From the NCBI RefSeq assembly GCF_900155945.1, contig NZ_FTMN01000002.1, forward strand, positions 434,001 to 498,000: a stretch of 64,000 bases of DNA, written 5' to 3'. Origin of the DNA: Marinobacterium stanieri. GTDB lineage: Bacteria > Pseudomonadota > Gammaproteobacteria > Pseudomonadales > Balneatricaceae. This document shows positions 45,436 through 53,415 of the stretch, in pieces (position 1 is the stretch's first letter; every line of letters starts with the position of its first letter). Position numbers and translations under genes: made by a program. A model generated the notes under the pieces. The model saw only the letters and a program-made list of their open reading frames with translations. It was not told where the DNA came from and did not search any database.

Positions 45436-47750
45436 AGCTTCACCTTGCGTTTGGGGGTTTGCAGATAATCCCGTACTTCAGCTTCCTCAACGGCGCGGCT
45501 GAAGAGAAAACCCTGAGCCTCATCACAGCCAGCCAGCTTGAGGTACACCAGCTGATCAGGTGTTTCCACACCCTTGGCCACCACTCTCAGGCGCATCTTG
45601 CGCGCAACCGAGATCGTGGCCGACAGCAATACATTGTCATCAAAACTGTTACGAATATGTCGAATCAGTGCCGGACTCAGCTTGATACAGTTAAATGGCA
45701 AACGAGAGACACGCTGCAGCCCCTCTTCGCTGGAGCCGAAGTCATCCATCACCAGTCCGACACCCAGCTCGCTGACCAGGCGGAGCTGGCGTATGGCCTG
45801 ATCACCCAGATGCTGCAGATCCTGATCCCCAATCTCCAGTTCAAGCCAGCCGGGGGTTAAGCGGTACTCCTCAATCAGCATGCGCAGTTGCCCCGGCAAG
45901 GTCGGGTCATTGATTTGAGAAGCCGACAGGTTCAGCGCCACCGGCAGAATATCGAGCCCTTCATCCGCCCACTGACGCAGCTGCTGTGCCAACTGCCGCA
46001 GCAGCTGGTAGCCCAGGGCAGGCATGAGCTGCTGCTGTTCAACCAGCGGCAGAAAGACGGCAGGCATAAGCAGCCCCTGCTGAGGTGACTCCCAGCGCAC
46101 CAGCGCTTCAAAGCCGCCGGTTTCATAACCTCGCAAGAAGAGGCGCGGCTGGAAGTGCAGCTGGAACTCGCCCCGCTCGATCGCCTCCGGAATCAGCGCC
46201 TGCAACTCTTCGGTTGAAACCTCCTGTGCCGCATCCTGACTGTCAAACAGCCGGAACTGGGCACGCCCGCCACGTTTGGCGCGGTACATGGCGATGTCGG
46301 CATGCTTGATCAGGGTTTCGATATCCATGCCGTCTCGCGGTGCCATGGCCACACCGATACTGGGACTGGTCGCCAGACCACCCGCCTCAAGCTCTGGATA
46401 GGGCGCTGCCAGCACATCCACCAGACGCTGAACCTTCTGCTCCACATCCGCTTGCTGCTTGACGGCCGTCAGCATCACTACAAACTCGTCACCACCAAAA
46501 CGGCTGACAATATCGCTTTCACGCAGGTTATCGGTGAGGCGCCGGGCCACTTCCTGCAGCAGGTTGTCACCCACCTTGTGACCCAGGGTGTCATTGATCG
46601 CCTTGAACCTGTCCAGGTCAATAAAGCAGACGGCCGCAAAACGTCCCTGTCGTTTGGATCCGGCCAGATGTGAATGTCCCAGCTCGGTAAAGAGACGTCG
46701 GTTGTACAGGCCGGTCAGGTGGTCGCGCGAAGCAGCCTTCACACTGTCTTCATGCTCGCGCCGCAGCCGGGCGAGCAACTTCATGTTGCGCTGCTCAGAC
46801 TGCTGCAGCTCTCGCAGCTGCACTTCCCGCACATGCATCATGCGCAGCAGCCAGAGCAAGCCGCCAGCAGCAATCAGCGTAATGATGACCACTGACACCA
46901 GAAACTTGTTGCGCTGGCGATGATATCCGGCCAGGGCTTCACTTTCGGATTGCCGCACCGCAATCACCAAAGGTGCCCGCTCGAGCTTGGCAAAGTGGCC
47001 CAGATAGTAACGCTGGTTGTCGGTATGCAAGTCCCGGGTAGTGCCCTGGTTAAGCCGCGACTTCAACAGTACGGTGTTATCAAATGCCGAGCGCCCGGTC
47101 ACCAGGCCTCCCCGCTCGGCGCGCAGCAGCTCGGCGCCCTGCGCAGTTAAGACATGGATACTGGTTTCCCGCCCCAGCTGCAGGTTCTGATAGAGGTTAA
47201 GCAGGTAGCCCAGGTCCATTTCCAGTACCAGCAGGCAGCAATCGGACCTGCCCGGAGTGTTAATCGGCATGGCCAGAGGCACACTCCAGGACTTGCCGAG
47301 GGCTTCAGAGGGCAGAATGTTGATGGGCCAGGTTCTCTGGTGAGAAAGGCTTGCTTGCCATCCCTGCTGCAGCCTGGGCAGGTTGGTCGCCGAGGTCGAA
47401 TTCAGCACCCGCCCATCACGACTGTAAACGGTCATGCGCGTGAACACGGGGTCGGTCGCCATCAGCGTTGCCAGCGGCCCGGCAGCGGGCAATTCGCCAC
47501 GCGAGAGCTGCAACCGCACCAGCGTCTTGAATGCCTCGGTACGGTCCAGCACCTGATTGATGTTTTCAGACACTACCAAAGAAAGGTTCTGCAGGATGAC
47601 CTTGTGTTCATCAAGCACCTGTTCGCGATTCTGGCGCAGCTGGTAGCCGGCAAAGATCCAGGTTGCCAAAATCACCAGCATCGCCAAGGCGATCAGCACA
47701 CCTTGCAATGAAGAAATCGTAATGGCATCACGCTCTAAAGGGGGGCTCAA
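45432..47750 (-). CDS. Membrane GGDEF-EAL protein with periplasmic sensor domain
   Basis: 772 residues. N-terminal helix (LQGVLIALAMLVILATWIFAGY), a Cache-like periplasmic domain to about 285, a second helix (FLVSVVIITLIAAGGLLWLL), then GGDEF with GGDEF and RxxD (RESD) intact, and an EAL domain with the signature FEALVRW, LNLSASQI and LVMDDFGSSEEGL, where the metal-binding DDFG is kept. Both synthesis and breakdown of c-di-GMP are possible. The four-base overlap with the downstream binding-protein gene supports joint function. Confidence 0.92.
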   Translation of the reverse strand: MSPPLERDAITISSLQGVLIALAMLVILATWIFAGYQLRQNREQVLDEHKVILQNLSLVVSENINQVLDRTEAFKTLVRLQLSRGELPAAGPLATLMATDPVFTRMTVYSRDGRVLNSTSATNLPRLQQGWQASLSHQRTWPINILPSEALGKSWSVPLAMPINTPGRSDCCLLVLEMDLGYLLNLYQNLQLGRETSIHVLTAQGAELLRAERGGLVTGRSAFDNTVLLKSRLNQGTTRDLHTDNQRYYLGHFAKLERAPLVIAVRQSESEALAGYHRQRNKFLVSVVIITLIAAGGLLWLLRMMHVREVQLRELQQSEQRNMKLLARLRREHEDSVKAASRDHLTGLYNRRLFTELGHSHLAGSKRQGRFAAVCFIDLDRFKAINDTLGHKVGDNLLQEVARRLTDNLRESDIVSRFGGDEFVVMLTAVKQQADVEQKVQRLVDVLAAPYPELEAGGLATSPSIGVAMAPRDGMDIETLIKHADIAMYRAKRGGRAQFRLFDSQDAAQEVSTEELQALIPEAIERGEFQLHFQPRLFLRGYETGGFEALVRWESPQQGLLMPAVFLPLVEQQQLMPALGYQLLRQLAQQLRQWADEGLDILPVALNLSASQINDPTLPGQLRMLIEEYRLTPGWLELEIGDQDLQHLGDQAIRQLRLVSELGVGLVMDDFGSSEEGLQRVSRLPFNCIKLSPALIRHIRNSFDDNVLLSATISVARKMRLRVVAKGVETPDQLVYLKLAGCDEAQGFLFSRAVEEAEVRDYLQTPKRKVKL

Positions 47751-47841
47751 GCTGGTACATCCCTGTCACGTCAGAAGGCAAATCGCTGTATTAACACAGC
47801 GACACTTAAGGAACGCTAACAAAAAGGAGTGACAGCTTGAT

Positions 47842-47875
47842 GACATGCCCGACAGGCCAAGCCTGCCGAGCATGC
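47842..47875. terminator. Long imperfect hairpin downstream of the LEA-like lipoprotein gene
   Basis: ACATGCCCGACAGG pairs with CCTGCCGAGCATGC across a five-base loop, with two mismatches. There is no clear T-run. It may be a terminator or RNA-stabilising stem for the lipoprotein gene ending at 47895. A separate small dyad, TCGCTGT/ACAGCGA, lies around 47783-47802. Confidence 0.35.
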
Positions 47876-47894
47876 AGAGAACACCTGAAGGCAA

Positions 47895-48290
47895 TCAGGA
47901 GTCGGAGGATTTCAGCTCGTCCAGCTGAGTGCGGGCTTCATCGGTCAGGTCTTCCGCGGTTTCGGAGGCCGCTTCACCAAATGCCTTGGCATCTTCTTTG
48001 ACACGGTCATAGGTCTCACCCGTGGCTTCACGGATCTGATCACCGGTTTCAGCCGCCTTTTCTGACAGATCATCCGCTGTTGACTGGGCACTGTCCTTGG
48101 CATCCTTGTAGACATCGCCTGCAGCTGTCAGCGTTTCATCAGCCTCACGCTTCAGCTTATCCATGGAAGATTCGCTTTTTTCCAGCACTTCCGCACGGTC
48201 CTGCTCGGCTTCAGTTGCGGAATCATCACAACCTGTCAGCGCCAGCGCCGATACCAGCAGGGTAGAACCAATCAATGTCTTCATATGCAT
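47895..48290 (-). CDS. Small helical lipoprotein, LEA/apolipoprotein-like repeats
   Basis: 131 residues, started at MHMKTLIGSTLLV (48290) eight bases after AGGAGGT. The lipobox LTGC is followed by a hydrophilic chain of repeated 11-residue-like amphipathic helices rich in Ala, Asp, Glu and Thr (DKLKREADETLTAAGDVYKDAKDSAQSTADDL...). This composition resembles LEA group 3-type desiccation proteins and small envelope-stress lipoproteins. Specific function unknown; it is convergent-free and seems to be a single gene. Confidence 0.75.
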   Translation of the reverse strand: MHMKTLIGSTLLVSALALTGCDDSATEAEQDRAEVLEKSESSMDKLKREADETLTAAGDVYKDAKDSAQSTADDLSEKAAETGDQIREATGETYDRVKEDAKAFGEAASETAEDLTDEARTQLDELKSSDS

Positions 48291-48366
48291 AAAAAGATAC
48301 CTCCTGTGAATGTCGTATCCTGGCGCCCAGTCTAATGACCCAGCCTGAGTCGCGGATGAACGGCTG

Positions 48367-48924
48367 TCAGAATGACACCAGCGTGAGCACGCCAAGCGCT
48401 ACAAAGAGCACACAGGCCGATTTACGCGCCAGATCCAGAGGGATCTTCTGCATCAGCCAGCTGCCCGCATAGGCCACAGGCACATTGGCCAGCAACATGC
48501 CCAGCGTGGTTCCCATGATCACCCAGAACAGGTCGTCATAACGCGCCGCCAGTATCACCGTCGCAACCTGGGTTTTGTCACCAATCTCGGCAATAAAGAA
48601 CAGGATAGTCGATGCCAGGAAGGCACCATATTTGAGAACGGCGCCGTCTTCCTCATCTTCCTTGTCAGGAATCAGTATCCAGAAGCCGACCAGAATAAAG
48701 CTCAGGCCCAGAATCCAGGGCACCCAGCTTTCGGGAATCCACTGTACCGCCCAGGCACCCAGCCAGGCAGAAAGCGCATGATTAAGCAGTGTTGCCACCA
48801 GAATGCCGAGAATGATGGCATTGCGCTGAGCAAAACGAGCGGTAAGGAAAAGTGTAAGCAGCTGTGTTTTGTCGCCTATTTCAGCAATCGCAACAGCCAG
48901 AGTAGAAGGGATAAACGCGTCCAT
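48367..48924 (-). CDS. TMEM165/GDT1 (UPF0016) family manganese/calcium exporter
   Basis: 185 residues, started at MDAFIPSTLAVAIAEIGDKTQ (48924). Six hydrophobic segments with the two family signature repeats E-x-G-D-K-T (EIGDKTQLLTLFL near residue 15 and EIGDKTQVATVIL near 110), which form the cation-binding site. Bacterial members (MneA/MntX-like) export manganese. A yybP-ykoY-like riboswitch lies directly upstream, in full agreement with a role in removing excess manganese. Confidence 0.88.
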   Translation of the reverse strand: MDAFIPSTLAVAIAEIGDKTQLLTLFLTARFAQRNAIILGILVATLLNHALSAWLGAWAVQWIPESWVPWILGLSFILVGFWILIPDKEDEEDGAVLKYGAFLASTILFFIAEIGDKTQVATVILAARYDDLFWVIMGTTLGMLLANVPVAYAGSWLMQKIPLDLARKSACVLFVALGVLTLVSF

Positions 48925-48934
48925 TGATATGCTT

Positions 48935-48980
48935 CCGGCGGGCCAAGAGTCCATTAAGACATCACACGCCGGCCCGCCAG
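48935..48980 (-). promoter_or_regulatory. GC-rich hairpin next to the ribosome site, likely riboswitch expression platform
   Basis: GGCGGGCC (48937-48944) pairs with GGCCCGCC (48971-48978) across about 26 bases, ending 10 bases before the start codon. There is no T-run. It would hide or expose the ribosome site, so control is probably translational. Confidence 0.45.
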
Positions 48981-48999
48981 GTCAGCATGTCATGTCTCA

Positions 49000-49105
49000 G
49001 GTCTCATTAATCCCGTACGGGACGTGACAGCCATGAGCTTGAGGCTCAATTATGTTGACGGCCACTCCGCCGGCTGACGCCGGACAGAAAATTACTCCCC
49101 CAAGA
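49000..49105 (-). ncRNA. yybP-ykoY-type manganese riboswitch
   Basis: Read on the minus strand, the leader has the conserved GGGGAGTA start (49091-49102 region), followed by a GC-rich stem, GGCCGTCAACA, TGAGCC...CAAGCTC and a terminal TGAGACC near 49000-49006. These blocks in this order are those of the Mn2+-sensing yybP-ykoY RNA. The downstream gene is a GDT1-family exporter, a known target class. Boundaries are approximate because no folding was run. Confidence 0.78.
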
Positions 49106-49230
49106 GCGGCGAGGATAATACCATCAGGGACACATAAATCAAGGCGACTGCCCGCTCAAACAGAGACTGGCCTGTTCGTCTGGCTCAGGTAGAATGGTCA
49201 GCCCACTCTGCCACAACATGGACGAAATCT

Positions 49231-49776
49231 ATGACACTTCGACCGGGACTCGCCGCTTGCCTGCTCCTCGGCACACTTTTGACAGGCTGCCAAACCATAC
49301 AGGTGCCTTTCATTTCCGAGCCGGAACCGGCTGAAACGCCCCAGCCCCCTGCCGAAGAACCGATTGTCGAAGAGTCCAGAGCCAGCTCCATTCCGGCCCA
49401 GCTGCCCGCCAGCGCCGACCTGAACTGGGAGCCCAAGCTGGACCAGCCGATTACCCAGCTGGAAGCCCAGCTGCAGGTGGAAGAGTCTCAGCTAAGCAAA
49501 AACCACACCCTTTCCAGCATCGCCTATCTGTACGATGCACGGCTGTACATGCTGTTTCAGGATACGCTGGACTACCTGCCTGAACAGGCGCGTCGTCATG
49601 AGGTGGAACTGCAGAACCGCTGGCTGGACCAACGCGCCGAGGCTATGACCCGCGCGTTCCTGGATGATGAAGACGGTGAGGTCGCGCGCTACAAGGCCGG
49701 TGAAGCCTTTATTGAGGAGACGCGCAAGCGTATCCAGGAACTGGAACGCCTGCGTGAGCTGGTGGTGATCGATTAA
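49231..49776 (+). CDS. Lipoprotein of unknown function with coiled-coil-like C-terminus
   Basis: 181 residues. Signal peptide with lipobox LTGC (Cys about 20), then a proline/glutamate-rich linker (FISEPEPAETPQPPAEEP) and a charged helical C-terminal two thirds (LEAQLQVEESQLSKNHTLSSIAYLYDARLYMLFQDTLDYLPEQARRHEVELQNRWLDQRAEAM...). I do not recognise the family. It lies alone between the riboswitch and the convergent DUF2252 gene. Confidence 0.75.
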   Translation: MTLRPGLAACLLLGTLLTGCQTIQVPFISEPEPAETPQPPAEEPIVEESRASSIPAQLPASADLNWEPKLDQPITQLEAQLQVEESQLSKNHTLSSIAYLYDARLYMLFQDTLDYLPEQARRHEVELQNRWLDQRAEAMTRAFLDDEDGEVARYKAGEAFIEETRKRIQELERLRELVVID

Positions 49777-51081
49777 TCAGGATTCCTGATGGCGCAGGAA
49801 CGCCTGATAGTCACGTTCAACGCAGTCGGCATAGGCCTGCGCCATACCTTGCAGCAGGTCGTTGAATGCCGCCTTCTGTGGTAGTGCCAGGCCCAATACA
49901 GCCTTGGCAAACTGACTGGCGCCCTCCTCGCTCAGCGCCTGAGCGCCGCGCAGATGGGAGGCTGCCAGAATACGGCCCCAAAGCGCGGCAATATGGCGCC
50001 AATGCTTTGGCTTGGTCAGCTTATCGGTCGGATAGTCTGCCTTGAAGGGTGAGCGCTCCCGCACGGAAAACACCTGCTCACCCACTTCAAGCCAGCCCAC
50101 ATAAGGGTCCGGGTGGCGCGCCATCGCCTGAAAGGCCAGAGCATGGCGCTCCCCTTCATGTGCAAACATGGCGGCATATTCGTCACGTTCGCGCTGACTC
50201 ATCACCCACCAGGCCGCCGGCGGCTGCTGCGCCTTGATATCCAGAATCACATCATCATGATCGCCACTGCCCTGCCCTTCAACCAGGGCATAGAAGCGGT
50301 CCGTTCCCAGAGAACCGGTACCGGCATTGATACGCCGGGCAATATCTTTCACCTTGAAATGCTGGTGACTGTGGCCGGGCACCTCATCCGCCAGCGTATC
50401 CTGATAATCCTGCAGCGCCTGTTCCAGCGCCTGATATTCAGAGTGCAGCAATGGCTCCAGCTTGGGGTGGTCCGGCATAAAGCTGCGTACGGATTCACCT
50501 TCGGCCACTGTCCATTTGCGCAGCATCTTGGCGCGGCTTTTCTTGTCGGTCAGTTTAATCAGGAAGGCCTGCAGGCGGCCATCAGTCGTATCCGCCATGG
50601 CGGCCCAGTCCCGGACCTCTTCACTATCCGCCGCCAGCGTGTCCAGATAGCTGTCGATCAGCGTTTCCAGAATCTCGGTGATCGCTTCCGGTTTGAGGGC
50701 TTCACTCTCACGCACCGCCAGCACCACACTGATCAGCAGACGCCAAAGATCGTACTGGTAATCGCCGACGATACCGTCATCAAAGTCATCCAGGCCAAAA
50801 CGCACCCGTTCATCATGACTGCCGTAGGCACCAAAGTTATGCAGGTGCGCATCCCCCTGCAGCCAGGTTTGCGTCTCGGTACGCCCACCAAACAGGGAAA
50901 AGTGCCAATCCCGATACATATCCTGCCAGTACAGGTGGTTGCTGCCACGAAAGAAGCTGAATGCCGATACCGACATGCGCTCATACTTTTGCTGCCTCAA
51001 ATGTGCATCCAGATCGGCATCGAAGCGTTCCAGCGCTTCAATGACCTGCTCATCACGATTATGTGCTGTGGCGACACGCAT
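49777..51081 (-). CDS. DUF2252 family protein
   Basis: 434 residues when started at MRVATAHNRDEQ (51081), preceded by AGGAGAG; the frame is open to 51141. Characteristic DUF2252 blocks: AFSFFRGSNHLYWQDM, WLQGDAHLHNFGAYG, FGLDDFDDGIVGDYQYDLWRL, GTGSLGTDRFYALVEGQG and a C-terminal ALPQKAAFNDLLQGMAQAYADCVERDYQAF. The family resembles aminoglycoside-phosphotransferase-like kinases (the GDAHLHNFG and DDFDD segments are like the catalytic and metal motifs), but no substrate is known. Confidence 0.88.
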   Translation of the reverse strand: MRVATAHNRDEQVIEALERFDADLDAHLRQQKYERMSVSAFSFFRGSNHLYWQDMYRDWHFSLFGGRTETQTWLQGDAHLHNFGAYGSHDERVRFGLDDFDDGIVGDYQYDLWRLLISVVLAVRESEALKPEAITEILETLIDSYLDTLAADSEEVRDWAAMADTTDGRLQAFLIKLTDKKSRAKMLRKWTVAEGESVRSFMPDHPKLEPLLHSEYQALEQALQDYQDTLADEVPGHSHQHFKVKDIARRINAGTGSLGTDRFYALVEGQGSGDHDDVILDIKAQQPPAAWWVMSQRERDEYAAMFAHEGERHALAFQAMARHPDPYVGWLEVGEQVFSVRERSPFKADYPTDKLTKPKHWRHIAALWGRILAASHLRGAQALSEEGASQFAKAVLGLALPQKAAFNDLLQGMAQAYADCVERDYQAFLRHQES

Positions 51082-51199
51082 GTTCGCTCTCCTGCTGTGC
51101 GTTTGACCACGTACCTTAAACCCAGCGTTGCGCTGGATCAAACTCAGTGTTCACCCGCTCGGCAAGGCAACTTTGCACGTGTTAACATAATGGATAACT

Positions 51200-51220
51200 G
51201 AGAATGATTCTGATAATCAG
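51200..51220. promoter_or_regulatory. Fur-box-like site upstream of the di-heme peroxidase
   Basis: TGAGAATGATTCTGATAATC resembles the Fur consensus of repeated GATAAT units and lies about 10-30 bases before the peroxidase start, where bound protein would block initiation. Mismatches exist, so confidence is moderate. Confidence 0.5.
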
Positions 51221-51229
51221 GCTGTATTC

Positions 51230-52381
51230 ATGAAAAATCGTGCCTTGCTTACCTTCCTGCTCCCAATGTGCCTTTCCACCACCACAGCAATGGCGCAAAA
51301 CGACGCTGACACCAGCCAACTGAAGGCCAAAGCCGCACTGGGCCAGCAGCTGTTTTTTGATGTTAACCTGTCGAAAAATCGCAGCCAGTCCTGCGCCAGC
51401 TGCCATTCGCCGGCACAGGGTTTCGCTGATAACCGCAAGGGTACAGAGCTTGGCGGGTCTTTGGGTGACGATGGACACTCACTGGGCGATCGCAACGCAC
51501 CTACTGCTGCCTATGCTGCCTTCAGCCCCGAGTTTCATCGCAAGGCCAATGGCGAATGGGCCGGCGGCCAGTTCTGGGACGGGCGCGCCTCAACCCTGGC
51601 CGACCAGGCAGGTGGCCCGCCCTTGAACCCGATCGAAATGGGCATGCCGGACAAGGCCAGCGTGGTCGCGCGTCTGAAAGATGCACCGCGCTACGTCATG
51701 CAGTTCGAGAAGCTTTACGGCAACGGTATTCTGGAGCAACCTGAACAGGCCTATGCCGCCATGGCAGACAGCCTGGAAGCCTTTGAGAAAACCAGAGAGT
51801 TTGCTCCCTTCGATTCCAAATACGACCGCTTCCTGCGCGGCGAAGCCAAGCTCACGGACCAGGAAGAACTGGGGCGCCTGCTGTTCTTCTCGCAGCAATT
51901 CACCAACTGCAACCAGTGCCACCAGCTGCGCACCAGTGCACGCGCCAAGGATGAAACCTTCACCAGCTACGAATATCGCAACATAGGCACACCGGTGAAT
52001 ACAAAACTGCGCGCAGTTAATGGTGTTGCCGCTGAGTTCATCGACCAGGGCCTGCTGGATAACCCGGCCATCGACGACCCGAACCAGGCCGGCAAGTTCA
52101 AGATTCCCACCTTGCGCAACGTCGCCGTCACCGGCCCCTACATGCATAACGGCGTGTTCCAGGACCTGCGTACCGTGGTGCTATTCTACGACAAATACAA
52201 CAACCCCACCCGCACGACCAACCCGGAAACCGGAGAACCCTGGGGCAAGCCGGAAGTGTCCGCGAACCTGGCACTAAAGGAGCTGGAAGCAGGCCCCGCA
52301 CTGGAAGATGAACGCATTGATGCACTGGTCGCTTTCATGAAGACACTGACCGACCAGCGTTATGAGCACTTGCTGAAGTGA
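51230..52381 (+). CDS. Di-heme cytochrome c peroxidase (CcpA/MauG family)
   Basis: 383 residues with a signal peptide (cleavage near MAQ). Two heme c motifs, CASCH in the N-terminal third and CNQCH in the middle, define the family. The C-terminal block RNVAVTGPYMHNGVFQDLRTVVLFYDKYN holds the distal methionine or tyrosine ligand region. Typical members reduce periplasmic hydrogen peroxide, while MauG relatives mature the quinone of methylamine dehydrogenase. QHNDH does not need MauG, so a peroxidase role is more likely, perhaps dealing with peroxide. Start ATG at 51230. Confidence 0.88.
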   Translation: MKNRALLTFLLPMCLSTTTAMAQNDADTSQLKAKAALGQQLFFDVNLSKNRSQSCASCHSPAQGFADNRKGTELGGSLGDDGHSLGDRNAPTAAYAAFSPEFHRKANGEWAGGQFWDGRASTLADQAGGPPLNPIEMGMPDKASVVARLKDAPRYVMQFEKLYGNGILEQPEQAYAAMADSLEAFEKTREFAPFDSKYDRFLRGEAKLTDQEELGRLLFFSQQFTNCNQCHQLRTSARAKDETFTSYEYRNIGTPVNTKLRAVNGVAAEFIDQGLLDNPAIDDPNQAGKFKIPTLRNVAVTGPYMHNGVFQDLRTVVLFYDKYNNPTRTTNPETGEPWGKPEVSANLALKELEAGPALEDERIDALVAFMKTLTDQRYEHLLK

Positions 52382-52393
52382 GGTGAACCTTTT

Positions 52394-52491
52394 TTCGCGC
52401 GCGGAGCGCGCTCCCACAGAGCAGGCCTGTGCTTAGGCAGTTGTATTAATGAGCTTAGTATTTTGTTGTGGGAGCGCGCTCCGCGCGCGAA
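52394..52491. repeat. Inverted pair of REP sequences upstream of the RAYT gene
   Basis: A 25-base REP unit starting TGTGGGAGCGCGCTCC and ending GCGCGAA occurs forward at 52467-52491 and inverted at 52394-52418. The two face each other across 48 bases. An identical third copy is at 53308-53332. Units of this kind form hairpins and are typical substrates of the transposase encoded next to them. Confidence 0.82.
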
Positions 52492-52562
52492 TATGAATAT
52501 CACCAAACAAATCCCACATCAGGCCTATACTCAAACACCAACAACAGAGGCAAGGATGCCTT

Positions 52563-53009
52563 ATGTATCATTCAAACCGCTTGCGTACCGGTCGCTATTC
52601 AGCGACCGGCCATATCTACCTGATCACCATTAACTGCAAAGCGCGCGCGCCGGTATTCTCTGAGTTTCATACCGCCCGCTGTTTCGTTCATGCACTGCAG
52701 GAAGCCCAGCTCTCCTCCGAGACACTGGCGTATGTGGTAATGCCGGACCATGTTCACTGGCTGATGCAGTTGAAGGACGCGTTCAGTCTGTCCGAGTCGG
52801 TTCGTTTTGTTAAAAGCCGCACCACTTCACTCATCCATCAGGCTTCTGGCTATCACATTAGCGTTTGGCAGTCGGGGTTCCATGACCGGCAGCTGCGCCA
52901 GGAAGATGATCTGGTTCATCTGGCCCGCTATGTAGTGGCCAACCCGGTTCGAGCAGGGCTGGTTCGCTCGGTCAGGGAATATCCGCTTTGGGATGCGGTT
53001 TGGATTTAG
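52563..53009 (+). CDS. REP-associated tyrosine transposase (RAYT, Y1/IS200-like)
   Basis: 148 residues. HUH-type single-strand transposase: YVVMPDHVHWLMQL carries the histidine-hydrophobic-histidine metal site, and ARYVVANPVRAGLV near the C-terminus holds the catalytic tyrosine. The conserved N-terminal RYSATGHIYLITINCK and VWQSGFHDRQLRQ are RAYT signatures. Such domesticated genes mobilise or maintain REP sequences. Matching REP copies flank the gene on both sides, and the 3' end lies inside a tandem duplication. Confidence 0.9.
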   Translation: MYHSNRLRTGRYSATGHIYLITINCKARAPVFSEFHTARCFVHALQEAQLSSETLAYVVMPDHVHWLMQLKDAFSLSESVRFVKSRTTSLIHQASGYHISVWQSGFHDRQLRQEDDLVHLARYVVANPVRAGLVRSVREYPLWDAVWI

Positions 53010-53266
53010 ACTGGGGTGAGGCTGGGGAAAACGCTATTCGGCCAGGGGACTGACCTCCCACAGTTAACCCCGCACTTCGGTGAGCAGGTGATGTGTGGGA
53101 GCTCACTCCTGTGAGCGAAACGGGATTACCCGCTTTGGAATGTGGTTTGGATTTAGACTGAGATGAGGCTGGGAAAAACGCTATTCGGCAGAGGGACTGG
53201 CCTCCCACAGTTAACCCTGCACTTCGGTGGATCGGTGATGTGTGGGAGCTCACTCCTGTGAGCGAA
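52984..53266. repeat. Imperfect tandem duplication of about 147 bp downstream of the RAYT
   Basis: Unit 1 (52984-53130) and unit 2 (53131-53266) share CGCTTTGGRATG, TGGATTTAGACTG, AACGCTATTCGGC, CCTCCCACAGTTAACCC, GCACTTCGGTG and the REP-like TGTGGGAGCTCACTCC with GCTCAC/GTGAGC stem. The unit begins within the last 26 bases of the RAYT gene, so part of its 3' end is duplicated. The gap 53010-53415 has no gene. Confidence 0.8.
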
Positions 53267-53307
53267 CTAAACTCTGCCCCTCTTAAGTTTGATCACGCGG
53301 GTAATGT

Positions 53308-53332
53308 TGTGGGAGCGCGCTCCGCGCGCGAA
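53308..53332 (+). repeat. REP sequence before purC
   Basis: Exact third copy of the unit at 52467-52491, lying about 85 bases before the purC start. Confidence 0.85.
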
Positions 53333-53415
53333 TCCTGCCAACCTTGTGCTAGAATCCCGCCATTCATTTCTGCCCTTGATGGCTGACCAATCCAAGCAAC
53401 AGGACCTGTGACACC

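Noticed and set aside
51230-52381. MauG as maturation enzyme for the amine dehydrogenases
   Set aside because: Family membership alone does not show this. QHNDH systems use QhpD and QhpG, the gene is 14 kb away from qhp copy 2, and it has its own Fur-like site.
52972-53253. 93-residue minus-strand frame with internal repeats in the tandem duplication
   Set aside because: The apparent protein repeat simply reflects the DNA tandem repeat. No start signals are seen.
52984-53332. CRISPR array in the repeated region downstream of the RAYT
   Set aside because: Repeat units are 147 bp, imperfect and only two in tandem. There are no regular spacers or cas genes. REP and duplication explain the pattern.
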